Part shown: in pieces, positions 47,016 to 55,399 of the stretch
Numbering within the stretch: the stretch's first letter is position 1
How the letters are laid out: the number at the start of each line of letters is the position of its first letter
Assembly (NCBI GenBank): GCA_002502785.1
Contig: DAQG01000046.1
Span: 1 to 64,000 of the forward strand
DNA: 64,000 nt
DNA from: Methanothrix harundinacea
Lineage (GTDB): Archaea > Halobacteriota > Methanosarcinia > Methanotrichales > Methanotrichaceae
Direction: 5' to 3'
The notes under the pieces: generated by a model
Told to the model about the DNA's origin: nothing
The model's database searches: none
What the model saw: only the letters and a program-made list of their open reading frames with translations
Made by a program: the position numbers and the translations under genes

Positions 47016-47558
47016 TCAAAGTTTGAGGTCGTATCTGACCTCGGTGACGGTGCTACCCCAGATCTCGGAGGTCTTCTCTTCCCTCCTCTCAAAGCCCAGG
47101 GATTCGTAGAGGCTTGTTGCGGCCTCAAGCCCCCGAACCGTCCAGAGGAAGACTCTGGAGTACCCGACAGATCGAGCGAAGTCCAGCGCCTCCTTCACGA
47201 GCTTCCGACCAAGGCCCTGTCCTCTTACCTCCGGGTCCAAGAGGAGCCATCGGAGCTGGGCCTCGCCGTCGGAGACGTTCACGATGGCGACAGACCCGAC
47301 GATCGGTCCCGCTTTTCCTTCTCCGACCTCCTCGGCACCCACCACACGCTCGACGATCCAGATCCGGTCCCGATCCGATCTGGACTTGACGAACTCGGCC
47401 AGAGGTCCTGCGACGTAGGCATCGAAGGTGTGGTCCCACCCCTGCTCCTCGGCATAAACGACGCCGTGAAGGTGCACCACAATCCCTATATCGCCGGGTC
47501 TCAGGTCAGTTCGTATCGAGATCGAATGGTTCCGGTTCTTTGAGAGCTTCGCCAACAT
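47016..47558 (-). CDS. GNAT-family N-acetyltransferase
   Basis: A 180-residue enzyme. The acetyl-CoA site is WLLLDPEVRGQGLGRKLVKEAL, with the R-G-x-G-x-G loop. FLWTVRGLEAATSLYESLGFERR is the second conserved region. The N-terminal IRTDLRPGDIGIVVHLHGVVYAEEQGWD resembles the acetyltransferase half of MarR-GNAT fusions, without the MarR domain. The substrate is unknown. It is a single gene. Confidence 0.87.
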   Translation of the reverse strand: MLAKLSKNRNHSISIRTDLRPGDIGIVVHLHGVVYAEEQGWDHTFDAYVAGPLAEFVKSRSDRDRIWIVERVVGAEEVGEGKAGPIVGSVAIVNVSDGEAQLRWLLLDPEVRGQGLGRKLVKEALDFARSVGYSRVFLWTVRGLEAATSLYESLGFERREEKTSEIWGSTVTEVRYDLKL

Positions 47559-47667
47559 GTCGCGAGTCGTCTTAGCATCTCGACATATTTCAAAATTGCC
47601 TTTCTCATCCCTCTCCTTTTGTTGTTAGGCGGTGAACTTTTAGTCCTAGCCCGGCAAAGGTCTGAAC

Positions 47668-48009
47668 ATGGGTCCAGAAGATCGGCCAGATGTCGGAATC
47701 GGTATAGAGCCCGCCGGGAGCGACGCGGAGGCGCCGAAGTCGTGGGAGTCGGCCGAGGGCCACAGGTTCGCCCTCGAGGTCCTTCAGCTAAGGGTCAGGA
47801 GAGATATCTTGAAGTTCATCGGCGAGGGCGTCGTGTCCACGGAGGAGATCGCCGAAAAGTTCGGCATCCACGAGAGGCAGGCAGCCTTCCACCTGGCTAT
47901 GCTCGATAAAGCCCTGGTTGTCGAGCCAGTTTCCGGCGGCTACAGGTCCACGCCCACCGGCCTGCTCTATCTCGAGAAGGTCGAAACCTCGTACCCTGGA
48001 AAATTTTAA
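47668..48009 (+). CDS. Winged-helix (ArsR-like) DNA-binding protein
   Basis: A 113-residue protein with an acidic, low-complexity N-terminus of 30 residues and then a winged helix: VLQLRVRRDILKFIGEGVVSTEEIAEKFGIHERQAAFHLAMLDKALVVEPVSGGYRSTPTGLLYL. The wing and recognition helix (ERQAAFHLAMLDKA) are clear. No ligand or metal motif is seen. The metalloprotease gene follows after 51 nt in the same direction and may be its target. Confidence 0.8.
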   Translation: MGPEDRPDVGIGIEPAGSDAEAPKSWESAEGHRFALEVLQLRVRRDILKFIGEGVVSTEEIAEKFGIHERQAAFHLAMLDKALVVEPVSGGYRSTPTGLLYLEKVETSYPGKF

Positions 48010-48060
48010 ACGATATGGTGTCCATAAAGTTCTGGGTATATTTCTGGCGGGTGAGCGATT

Positions 48061-49440
48061 TTGAGAACAATCTTGCAGTTAGGGCTCGCTTTGGCGGTGG
48101 GCCTGGCTTTGACATTGGGGACGGGCCTCGGGGCGGATCTCGTCATGGAAAAGAGCCCGAGCCTTCTGAAAACTCCCCTGGACGCATCCATCGGATCGAG
48201 GCTCAGCATAGTTGAGCCGGTTGAGGCGGCTAAAGAGCAGGAAGAACGTTATTTTCTTGTCGGAACCCTGGACGACATCAAGGCGGTCATAGTAACTGAC
48301 GCTGGCGAGCAGCAGACCAGTCTCAAGGGCGAGATCGTCTTCGCAACCGAGCCGGATGAGCGGGGCGATCTCAGCCTGGTTCTGACCAGGCTCAACCTGG
48401 TATCGAGCGGGGTTGCCACAAAGAAGGGCGAGTCGGGGGTCATCGGCCTCAACCTGGCCGAGCCTGAGTACAAGGGCACCTACGATTCCAGAACCGGCCA
48501 CTTCTCGGCCGAGTTCGATTCCACCCTCCACTACGCCCAGATCGACGAGATCATGGGCTACATTCCCAGCAAGTCCGAGGAGGGCGACCTCTTCCTCTCC
48601 TACACCGAGTCGATGGGAGGCAAAATAGAGGGGAGGCTTCCAGAGGGGATGAAGGCGGCGGACGAGGGCGAGGTCACCATGAACGCCGAGATCCGTCTGG
48701 AGCTTGAACGCACCGTCGTCGGATCGCTCCGGAGCATGGTGGTCTACCTCGACATCACTAAGCTTTGGTGGTACTTGGAGACCAGCCCCTCCGAGATCCT
48801 CCTGGTCCAGCCGGTCTTCATAGGTACTGGACCCTCGGACCCTTCGGCCACGGGAACCGTCTACAACACCCTTCTGGACGGATCGGCGGAGATCTGGGAC
48901 CGGTGCGGAACCGTCCGGTGCATTGCAATCCGGTCCAGGACCCCCGTCTACATCAACAACAACGCCTACCGGGTGCTGAACAGCGAGGCTGAGGCTGCAG
49001 CCCTCCGGGCGGAGGTCAACGTCGCGGATGCGGTGGAGGTCTTCGTGGTGGAGGAATGGGATCCATACTATGACGGCGGCGGAGCATGCTGGAGCAGCGG
49101 GACCGCCTCCGCCAAGATCGTGACTTGTGATCAGCAGATGGCAGTGCCATGCCCGATGCCTGCTGGCCTCTGGGGATGTTCGGTCGCCGAGGGCGGCTCT
49201 TGCGGCGACGTGAATTATTACCATCTCGCCCACGAGCTGGGCCACGCTTTGAACCTCCTCCATCCTGGAGAGTATCGGTCGGGGATGGTGGCGGGATCCT
49301 CGGGTTCGATCCTGGAGCCCAGCGGCTTTTGTCGCGACAACCCGGACGTTCAGAGCGCTAGAAACTGCCGCAGCGCCTCAAGTCCGCTTCTATATTCGGG
49401 CAGATCCACCTGCACGGGAAGCCCCGACATCATGGACTGA
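48061..49440 (+). CDS. Secreted metzincin-like zinc metalloprotease
   Basis: A 459-residue exported protein. The signal peptide is MRTILQLGLALAVGLALTLG. The catalytic site HELGHALNLLH (H391, E392, H395, H401) fits HExxHxxxxxH, and DIMD at the extreme C-terminus could be the Met-turn. Six or more cysteines near the site (CWSSG, CDQQ, CPMP, CSVAEGGSCG) suggest disulfides outside the cell. The N-terminal 250 residues are unassigned and may be a propeptide. The start is TTG with GGTGAG five bases before. A TATA (ggtatattt, 48036) gives an uncertain start site. Confidence 0.82.
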   Translation: MRTILQLGLALAVGLALTLGTGLGADLVMEKSPSLLKTPLDASIGSRLSIVEPVEAAKEQEERYFLVGTLDDIKAVIVTDAGEQQTSLKGEIVFATEPDERGDLSLVLTRLNLVSSGVATKKGESGVIGLNLAEPEYKGTYDSRTGHFSAEFDSTLHYAQIDEIMGYIPSKSEEGDLFLSYTESMGGKIEGRLPEGMKAADEGEVTMNAEIRLELERTVVGSLRSMVVYLDITKLWWYLETSPSEILLVQPVFIGTGPSDPSATGTVYNTLLDGSAEIWDRCGTVRCIAIRSRTPVYINNNAYRVLNSEAEAAALRAEVNVADAVEVFVVEEWDPYYDGGGACWSSGTASAKIVTCDQQMAVPCPMPAGLWGCSVAEGGSCGDVNYYHLAHELGHALNLLHPGEYRSGMVAGSSGSILEPSGFCRDNPDVQSARNCRSASSPLLYSGRSTCTGSPDIMD

Positions 49441-49545
49441 AGGCCCGGAGGCTGCCCCATGGGGCCGGTCCCCGGGCAGCTTTCGATCATTTTTGTCGTA
49501 GGATTTTTTTGATAGAATATTCGTTGATAGGATAAGCCCCAAAGG

Positions 49546-49767
49546 TCATTCCCTCAAAACCCCCATCCATCCGGTCCCGCCGCAGGCTGGGCATCCCTTG
49601 ATGCAGAGCCTTCCTGTGCCGTTGCAGAGGGCGCACCGTTTCGCGGGCTGGGCTACCGTCACCATCCCTCGACCGCAGCAGGCGGGGCAGCGCCTTCCTC
49701 CAGATTCGCCCGCGCCTTTGCAGAATGCACAAGTTTCGGGAGCATGCTTCGCCGGGGACATAGACAT
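49546..49767 (-). CDS. DnaJ-type zinc-finger miniprotein
   Basis: A 73-residue protein made almost wholly of four CxxCxGxG-like units: CAFCKGAG, CPACCGRG, CALCNGTG and CPACGGTG. That is the DnaJ central zinc domain without the J domain, folding two zinc ions in DnaJ. TATA (minus reading of gatatatta, 49789-49797) lies 25 nt before the ATG, so the mRNA is probably leaderless. Such stand-alone modules can act in protein binding, as in anti-TRAP. The function here is unknown. Confidence 0.82.
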   Translation of the reverse strand: MSMSPAKHAPETCAFCKGAGESGGRRCPACCGRGMVTVAQPAKRCALCNGTGRLCIKGCPACGGTGWMGVLRE

Positions 49768-50130
49768 GCTTCGGTCTATTCAGGGTATGATATATTACCT
49801 GCTCCACTGCCATGGCGCTTGCAAACCACCCCTGCCCTGTAACAATTAAACCGAAAAGCTTATTACTAAATATGATTGTAGCATGAAATGCCGCGCGAAC
49901 GGCGCCATCCTGACCTCCACCGCACGAAAGCCTTGTGCCGAATCTGTGCTCATTTCGACAGAAAAGTGCCCGAACGTTGAGCGACGTTCGGGCCCGCTCT
50001 CCCGCTATCAACGGTTGGAAGGGTGGCGTTCAGCCATCGGGCCGGGTCCAACGGTCACGATCGGGATAATGGCGAGAGAAGCTGTCGGCCACCAGACCGT
50101 ATCTTTCTCCTATTTTTTTATTATTCGGTA
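49768..50130. other. Spacer upstream of the zinc miniprotein
   Basis: It holds the miniprotein promoter at the left and mostly unassigned sequence. Inverted copies of CGAACGT / ACGTTCG occur (cccgaacgttgagcgacgttcgggc, 49970-49993), a possible hairpin with 9-bp arms CCCGAACGT/ACGTTCGGG. It could serve as a terminator for one direction. No gene is seen. Confidence 0.4.
49969..49994. terminator. Strong hairpin, CCCGAACGT/ACGTTCGGG
   Basis: Perfect 9-bp arms separated by TGAGCG. It stands in the spacer without an adjacent T-tract. It may end a transcript or be a protein-binding site. Confidence 0.45.
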
Positions 50131-50754
50131 TTAGCCCCTTCTACCGTACTTGATCGCGAGAAATATCCTCTGAACAGCGGTCAGGTTTGAGAGAACCGCG
50201 GCGAGGACGATGGCGCCCACCAGCCAATCGTTCCCGAAGAGGAGGGCAATGATCATCCCGGCGTAGATTAGGATAAGCCTCTCGGCCCTTTCGAGAAGCC
50301 CTCCCATCTTTTTTGCCAAAACCTCCTGGTCCTCGACAAGGCCCCGGTGGTCGGCGTAGGCTCGGACGAAGGAGGTCATCACCGCCCCGAAGATGAGGAT
50401 CCCAATCCAGGCGCCGATCGGGATCAAAAACCAGGTTTCTGGGCCGAGATAAAAAAGGAGGCCGAGGATCAGGAGGGCTTCAACGTATCTGTCGAGGACC
50501 CCGTCCAGAAAGGCTCCGGCCGCCGAGGTCCGGCCAGTCGCCCTCGCAACAGCCCCGTCCACCATGTCGAGGGCCCCCGATAGGAGGAATAGAAGGAAGC
50601 CGAGGAGGAGCCTGTGGTCCCAGAGGGCCAAAAACCCACCGAAGGCGACCGCCAGGGCGAGGGCGGTCCAGGCGTTGGGGGATAGGCCGAGACGGGAGAG
50701 GCCCGCCAGAGATCTGTCCACCTTCTTTCCGTCCACCAGACGGGACTTGAGCAT
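50131..50754 (-). CDS. CDP-alcohol phosphatidyltransferase family protein (archaetidylinositol phosphate synthase-like)
   Basis: A six-helix membrane enzyme of 207 residues. The active site DMVDGAVARATGRTSAAGAFLDGVLDR fits D-x2-D-G-x2-A-R-x8-G-x3-D-x3-D. It transfers an alcohol phosphate to CDP-archaeol for phospholipid synthesis; related methanogen proteins make archaetidylinositol phosphate, but specificity is inferred. A TATA (minus reading of tattaaac, 50779) places transcription at or next to the ATG. Confidence 0.87.
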   Translation of the reverse strand: MLKSRLVDGKKVDRSLAGLSRLGLSPNAWTALALAVAFGGFLALWDHRLLLGFLLFLLSGALDMVDGAVARATGRTSAAGAFLDGVLDRYVEALLILGLLFYLGPETWFLIPIGAWIGILIFGAVMTSFVRAYADHRGLVEDQEVLAKKMGGLLERAERLILIYAGMIIALLFGNDWLVGAIVLAAVLSNLTAVQRIFLAIKYGRRG

Positions 50755-50816
50755 CGAGGTCGGAGACGAAATGGAGGTATTAAACCCTTTTGTCCTCTTC
50801 TAACCAGAATTTCAGG

Positions 50817-52046
50817 TCACAATCCCAGATCTGCCAGGAACCGCTCGATCCTGTCGATCGCCTCCAGGATCTCCTCTCTCGATGTGGCATAAGAGCAGCG
50901 GAGGAACCCCTCGCCGCTTTCACCGAAGGCGTTTCCTGGAACTGCCGCCACCTTCTGCTCTTTTAAGAGCTGTTCCGCAAACTCCTCGGAAGAAAGGCCC
51001 GTCCCCTCGATGGAGGGAAAGGCGTAGAAGGCTCCCTTCGGCTCAAAGCAGGGCAGGCCGAGCCTCTCCAGCTCTGAGACGAAGAGGCGCCTCCTTCTGT
51101 CGTACTCCCGCTTCATCGCCTTCATCTCCGACTCGCCCCGGCGGAGGGCTTCGACCGCCGCCACCTGGGCCATCGTCGGGGCGCAGAGCATCGTGTACTG
51201 GTGAACTTTGGTCATCGCCCCTATGATCGCGGGGTCTCCGAGGGCGTATCCTACCCTCCATCCAGTCATGGCGCAGGACTTGGACATCCCGTTCAACAGG
51301 ACCGTCCTATCTTGCATTCCCTCGAGCTGGGCGAAGCTCGCGTGCCTGCCGTTGTAGGTGAGCTTGGCGTATACCTCGTCTGAGATGACAAGAAGGTCGT
51401 TTTCCATCACCAGGTCCGCGATCTCCTCCAGGTCCTCCCGGGTCATGATCGCTCCGGTGGGGTTGTTCGGGTAGCTCAAAACCAGGGCCTTCGTCTTCTC
51501 GTTTATGGCGTCAGCGAAGTCCTCGGGACGGAGCTTGAACTCTTCGGATAGCCTCGTGGCGACAGGCCTTGGAACGCCTCCCGCGAGGAGGATATCGGGG
51601 ACGTAGGCGACGTAGCAGGGCTGAGGCACGATCACCTCGTCGCCGGGGTTCAAAGTCGCCCTGAAGGCGAGGTCGACGGCCTCGGAGACGCCGGTGGTGA
51701 CCAGGATCTCCTCTTCGGGATCGTAGTCGAGGCCCAGGTCCTCTTTCGTCGATTCCGCCAAGATCTCCCTCAGCTCCAGAAGGCCCTTGTTTGGGGTGTA
51801 AGAGGTGTGGCCGCCTTCAAGAGAGTAGATGCATGCTTCCCTGATGTGCCAGGGGGTCGCAAAGTCCGGTTCTCCCACCCCGAGGCTGATCACGTCCTCC
51901 ATCCCCACGACGATGTCGAAGAACTTTCTGATCCCCGAAGGCGGCATCTCCCTCACCGTCGTCGAGAGGTGGGAATCGGGACGCCAGAGAGCGGGCTTCT
52001 CCATAGCGAGCTTCTTGTTTTCTGCGCCGATCTCGCTATTCGTCAT
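50817..52046 (-). CDS. Class I/II PLP-dependent aminotransferase
   Basis: A 409-residue fold type I aminotransferase. ISLGVGEPDFATPWHI, SYPNNPTGAIMTREDL and ISDEVYAKLTY are family markers. The PLP lysine is in NGMSKSCAMTGWRVGY, and the carboxylate-binding arginine in FLRCSYA. It is close to archaeal aspartate/aromatic aminotransferases; exact substrates cannot be read. It overlaps the Lrp gene upstream by ATGA, suggesting joint control. ATG 52004 (MEKPALW) is an alternative start. Confidence 0.9.
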   Translation of the reverse strand: MTNSEIGAENKKLAMEKPALWRPDSHLSTTVREMPPSGIRKFFDIVVGMEDVISLGVGEPDFATPWHIREACIYSLEGGHTSYTPNKGLLELREILAESTKEDLGLDYDPEEEILVTTGVSEAVDLAFRATLNPGDEVIVPQPCYVAYVPDILLAGGVPRPVATRLSEEFKLRPEDFADAINEKTKALVLSYPNNPTGAIMTREDLEEIADLVMENDLLVISDEVYAKLTYNGRHASFAQLEGMQDRTVLLNGMSKSCAMTGWRVGYALGDPAIIGAMTKVHQYTMLCAPTMAQVAAVEALRRGESEMKAMKREYDRRRRLFVSELERLGLPCFEPKGAFYAFPSIEGTGLSSEEFAEQLLKEQKVAAVPGNAFGESGEGFLRCSYATSREEILEAIDRIERFLADLGL

Positions 52047-52534
52047 GCGGTGACCACCAGTCGTTTGGGCTGGGTCCTGTCGTAGAGGATGACCCCGTGC
52101 TCCTTGTAGCTTTTGAGGACGAAATGGGTGCAGGTCGACTCGACCCCTTCGAGGGTCGCTATCTTCTCGGTGACGAAGAAGGCGACGTCCTTCATGGACC
52201 TGCCCCTGACCGTGAAGGATATGTCGTGGTCGCCGGATATCAGCCTCACCGACTGGACTTCGGAGAACCGGGCGATCCTCTCGGCGATGGCGTCGTAACC
52301 CTTGTCCCGCTGGAGAGATACCTTCAGCTCGATCATGGCGTAGACGTAGCCGTCATCGATCTTCTCCCAGTTGATCATGGTCATGTACTTCCTTATGACC
52401 CCCGACTCCTCCAGGCTCTTGATCTCTGCTGCGACCTCCTCCTCTGAACGGCCCAGCAGGGTTGCGATCTCCCCTGGGGTGGCCCTGGCGTTCTCCTCCA
52501 GCACCTCTAAGATCTCCTTGGCGAAGTCCCTCAT
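52043..52534 (-). CDS. Lrp/AsnC-family transcriptional regulator
   Basis: A 163-residue regulator. The N-terminal helix-turn-helix is ATPGEIATLLGRSEEEVAAEIKSLEESGVI. The C-terminal RAM ligand-binding domain is YVYAMIELKVSLQRDKGYDAIAERIARFSEVQSVRLISGDHDISFTVRG. It is coupled to the aminotransferase gene by a 4-nt overlap, so an amino acid is the likely effector. Confidence 0.9.
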   Translation of the reverse strand: MRDFAKEILEVLEENARATPGEIATLLGRSEEEVAAEIKSLEESGVIRKYMTMINWEKIDDGYVYAMIELKVSLQRDKGYDAIAERIARFSEVQSVRLISGDHDISFTVRGRSMKDVAFFVTEKIATLEGVESTCTHFVLKSYKEHGVILYDRTQPKRLVVTA

Positions 52535-52662
52535 AGATCCTTCCGTTTCGATCTGAAAAGGATTATAGTTTTCCTCTGGGGTTTGCCCCCCCCTTTCCCG
52601 TCACGTCACTGCGTTTTTACGGGGCGTGACGACATATTTGTCCAAAGGCGAATCGAGAAACG

Positions 52663-52998
52663 TCACCACCAGTCTCTGATGAGCATCTCAAAGAAGGTCC
52701 CATTCCATGTGGTGTTGACGTGAAGGGGAATCGGGTCCACAGGGCCGGTGAGGTTCTCGAAATCGCGGAACATGCTATCGTTTCTCATGAGATGATAGAA
52801 GGGTGGATCCGCTCCGGCTGGTGATCTGGTCTCGTTGAAGATCCCCTCCCCTGCTGAGCGGTTCACAAACCCGATCCCCTCTCCGGCCAGGAGAGCCTCC
52901 AGCTCGTCCAAGTCGCCGGTGAAGTTGAGGGCGAGTGGGTCCAGAGCGGGCGATGCCGCCGCCACCGTCGAGAAGAGAAGGAAGAATATCAGACGCAC
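52663..52998 (-). CDS. Small secreted protein rich in N-glycosylation sequons
   Basis: A 111-residue product with signal peptide MRLIFFLLFSTVAAASPA. The mature part of about 95 residues has seven N-x-S/T sequons (NFT, NRS, NET, NDS, NLT, NTT, NGT), an extreme density. It ends in tryptophan (IRDWW). No family is recognised. It lies between the Lrp unit and tRNA-Thr on the same strand. A glycosylated surface protein is likely. Confidence 0.65.
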   Translation of the reverse strand: MRLIFFLLFSTVAAASPALDPLALNFTGDLDELEALLAGEGIGFVNRSAGEGIFNETRSPAGADPPFYHLMRNDSMFRDFENLTGPVDPIPLHVNTTWNGTFFEMLIRDWW

Positions 52999-53033
52999 GT
53001 TCTGCCTCCGGAATCGATAGAATTTTGGTTTTA

Positions 53034-53107
53034 AGCCCCGGGCGTGATTCGAACACGCGACCTAGTGATTACAAGTCACTCGCTCTAGCCAGCTGAGCCA
53101 CCGAGGC
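53034..53107 (-). tRNA. tRNA-Thr (anticodon TGT)
   Basis: Cloverleaf of 74 nt on the minus strand. The acceptor GCCTCGG pairs with CCGGGGC, with discriminator T, as in archaeal tRNA-Thr. The anticodon stem AGTGA/TCACT holds CTTGTAA. It has no intron. It decodes ACA. Confidence 0.95.
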
Positions 53108-53135
53108 CCGTTTCCTCTCGTACCATCCTCAACAT

Positions 53136-54053
53136 TTAAAGACTTTGCTCCGCCCGGACCCGGTCCAGGAGCCTGCAGCTTGCGCAGATCCCGTCGCTGG
53201 ACGGCTCTCCGCACCGGTTGCAGGGTATGACCTCGTAAGAGCCGGGGGGCTCCCGCGCGAGGATTTTGTCAAAGCCTTTCATGATCGAGTACTTGGTTCC
53301 AGGGTGCTTCGCCTCGATCTCGTTCAAGAGGTCTTTCACCTCCTGCCTCATGGCCCTCGATATGTAGGGACAGGCCGAGGTGTCGATGGGAATATTGTGG
53401 GTTATGGCGTAGATTCCCATCTCTTTCTCAGGAACGCGGCGCAGCGGCTTTATTCGGGGTACCATGCCCGCAAGAGCCCTCTTCGGTCTGAGCCTGTAGA
53501 GCCGGTCGACGTCCCCTTTCAGATAGTTGAGCATCACCGTTTGGGCCTCGTCGTCGAGGTTGTGGCCTGTGGCGACGGCGTCGGCCGAAAGCTCCCGAGC
53601 CGTTTTGTTCAGAAGCCCCTTCCGGAGGACGCCGCAGAAGCTGCATGGTCCCTGGGCGTGGCCCTGGGAGGCCATCAGGTCTGTGGTGACGCCGAAGTTG
53701 TCCTCGAGCTTCTCGACGACGTGCTCGATTCCGAGCTGCTTTGCAACTGCCTCCGCCGCCTGAATCGTCTTCGTCCTGTATCCCTCGATACCCTCGTCGA
53801 TGGAGATGGCCAAAAGCTCCACGTCATCTCTGTATGAGAAGAGGTTGTGGAGGATCATGAGAAGGGAGGAGCTGTCTTTGCCGCCGGAGACGGCCACTGC
53901 TATCCTGCAGGGTTTCCCGAATATCCTGTAGGCCCGGAGGACCTCCTTTACCTTTCTGTGGACGTCCTCCTCGAAGTGCTGGGCGCAGAGGTGCTTTCCC
54001 GAGTACTTCTGAAATATCACAGCCCGCCCCGAGCACTTGTCGCATGATATCAT
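53136..54053 (-). CDS. tRNA 2-thiolation protein, TtuA/Ncs6 family
   Basis: A 305-residue adenylating thiolase of the ATP-pyrophosphatase family. N-terminal CDKCSGRAV and a second Cys/His pair form one zinc site; C-terminal CNRCGEPSSDGICASC forms another. The PP-loop is VSGGKDSSS. The catalytic cysteines are in GPCSFCGV and TSACPY, which bind a 4Fe-4S cluster in TtuA. It thiolates either position 34 or 54 of tRNA. ATG 54053 is chosen because a TATA (gatataag, 54075) lies 25 nt upstream; a longer form from GTG 54098 overlaps pelA. Confidence 0.9.
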   Translation of the reverse strand: MISCDKCSGRAVIFQKYSGKHLCAQHFEEDVHRKVKEVLRAYRIFGKPCRIAVAVSGGKDSSSLLMILHNLFSYRDDVELLAISIDEGIEGYRTKTIQAAEAVAKQLGIEHVVEKLEDNFGVTTDLMASQGHAQGPCSFCGVLRKGLLNKTARELSADAVATGHNLDDEAQTVMLNYLKGDVDRLYRLRPKRALAGMVPRIKPLRRVPEKEMGIYAITHNIPIDTSACPYISRAMRQEVKDLLNEIEAKHPGTKYSIMKGFDKILAREPPGSYEVIPCNRCGEPSSDGICASCRLLDRVRAEQSL

Positions 54054-54094
54054 CGTACCGACCGGGATCTGCTGAGATATAAGAACATATCCCG

Positions 54095-55141
54095 TCACCG
54101 GTTGATCTTGTACCTCGTGATCGCCGCAACCCCTCCCAGGGCACAGAGCCTCTTTCCCGGCTCAAACTCCGAGCTGAAGATCACAACCCTTCCTCTGGCG
54201 TTAGAAACCGACCTCACCAAGTCGTCCATCTCGGGTCTTCGGACCAGATCGCCTGAGACCATCAGGGTCTCGACGGCCCCGATTTCCACAGCACCTTTCA
54301 CCTCGGCGGGACCGTAAGCTGCTCTGCCATCGGTGGCGATCTCTCGGAGCAGGTCTTCGATCAGGGTCGTCTCCAGGGCGAGCCTGCTCACTTCCAGGAT
54401 CTTGTCTATGGCACCTCGTCGGAGTACCTCTTGGAACCCCGAGACCCCCATGGTGGTGGCGTCGTACAGGATGATCCTTGATGCGAGGTCTGGGTAGGCA
54501 GCATCGATCCTCTTTTTTAGATCCTCCTTGGTGAAGCCGGGTCCTGCCAAAATCACCCTGGAATCGGAGACGGCAACTCTGTTGAGCTCCTTTGCAGCCT
54601 CGTCCAGAAACTCGGACCTGCGGTCGCCCCCTTTGCCGCCCATGCCTTTGCCTCCTCCCATCTTGATCTCCGAGGCGGTCTCGACGCCGAACTGTCGGAG
54701 GACCCCGATCGCAGCCTCCCCCTCCTCGATCAGGGCGATCACCACCTTCGGCCGTTTCGCCTCGGCCACGGCCTCCTTGATCCGCGCAATCTCGTCGGGC
54801 CGCCACCTCTTGATGATCGAAACGTCGGCCCCCGGCTCCAGGTTGAGGGTGTGATAGGAGGCGACGTCCGGTCCTACCTCGATCACCCCGTGGACCCGGA
54901 GCCAGTTGGAGTGGGTGTGAAACTCCACCGACTCCGCCCTTATGCCGAGCCTCACCGGCCTTCGTTCCAGCTTTTCGGGCCGGAGCTTGTCGGTGGCGGC
55001 GGTCGCCTTTCGGTGGGTCAGAGCGAAGACGAGGTCGCCGGGGGCGATCAGGTACTTGAGGTGCCAGAGGTCGTCGATCGACTCGGGCACGAGGGTGATC
55101 TCCCCCTCCTCGCCGCGGAGGCTCTTTTTCAGAACGCGCAT
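54095..55141 (-). CDS. pelA: mRNA surveillance protein pelota
   Basis: The Dom34/pelota ribosome-rescue factor, 348 residues. The N-terminal Sm-like domain (RVLKKSLRGEEGEITLVPESIDDLWHLKYLI) and central eRF1-like domain (VVIALIEEGEAAIGVLR) are followed by a C-terminal domain with YGPAEVKGAVEIGAVETLMVSGDLVR and VVIFSSEFEPGKRLCALGGVAAITRY. It lacks the GGQ of release factors, as expected. It works with aEF1alpha and ABCE1 on stalled ribosomes. Confidence 0.96.
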   Translation of the reverse strand: MRVLKKSLRGEEGEITLVPESIDDLWHLKYLIAPGDLVFALTHRKATAATDKLRPEKLERRPVRLGIRAESVEFHTHSNWLRVHGVIEVGPDVASYHTLNLEPGADVSIIKRWRPDEIARIKEAVAEAKRPKVVIALIEEGEAAIGVLRQFGVETASEIKMGGGKGMGGKGGDRRSEFLDEAAKELNRVAVSDSRVILAGPGFTKEDLKKRIDAAYPDLASRIILYDATTMGVSGFQEVLRRGAIDKILEVSRLALETTLIEDLLREIATDGRAAYGPAEVKGAVEIGAVETLMVSGDLVRRPEMDDLVRSVSNARGRVVIFSSEFEPGKRLCALGGVAAITRYKINR

Positions 55142-55197
55142 GAGATATCCTTCGGATCAAAAGGCTTAAATGGATTGCCTGAAAAGGCAGGGTTCGA

Positions 55198-55270
55198 GCC
55201 GCCATAACTCAGTTGGTAGAGTGTCTGGCTGTTAACCAGATCGTCACAGGTTCGAGCCCTGTTGGCGGCG
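55198..55270 (+). tRNA. tRNA-Asn (anticodon GTT)
   Basis: 73 nt. The acceptor GCCGCCA pairs with TGGCGGC, discriminator G. The anticodon stem TCTGG/CCAGA holds CTGTTAA. A TATA-like cttaaatg near 55165 would start transcription a few bases before it. Divergent from pelA. Confidence 0.95.
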
Positions 55271-55289
55271 TCTAAAAAAAACGTTTCTT

Positions 55290-55364
55290 GGGCCTGTAGC
55301 TTAGTCCGGTTAGAGCGCTCGGCTCATAACCGAGTGGTCGCCGGTTCAAATCCGGCCAGGCCCA
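55290..55364 (+). tRNA. tRNA with anticodon CAT, probably tRNA-Ile2
   Basis: 75 nt. The acceptor GGGCCTG pairs with CAGGCCC, discriminator A. The anticodon stem CTCGG/CCGAG holds CTCATAA. The acceptor GGGCC... and overall sequence resemble archaeal tRNA-Ile more than elongator Met (usually GCCGGGG), so C34 is probably modified to agmatidine by TiaS and reads AUA. Elongator Met cannot be excluded. It follows tRNA-Asn by 19 nt, so both are likely co-transcribed. Confidence 0.85.
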
Positions 55365-55399
55365 TTTTCCCAAATAAACTCAAAAACTCGGAAGCTGGC

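Noticed and set aside
48079..49263. Long minus-strand frame (394 codons) antisense to the metalloprotease
   Set aside because: It arises from codon bias of the real gene; the plus strand has the signal peptide and zinc motif.
49487..50011. Longer frame around the zinc miniprotein
   Set aside because: Different frame from the CxxCxGxG protein; the latter has the motif and promoter spacing.
54201..55205. Long minus-strand frame over pelota
   Set aside because: Same-strand frameshifted shadow, rich in R, G and P.
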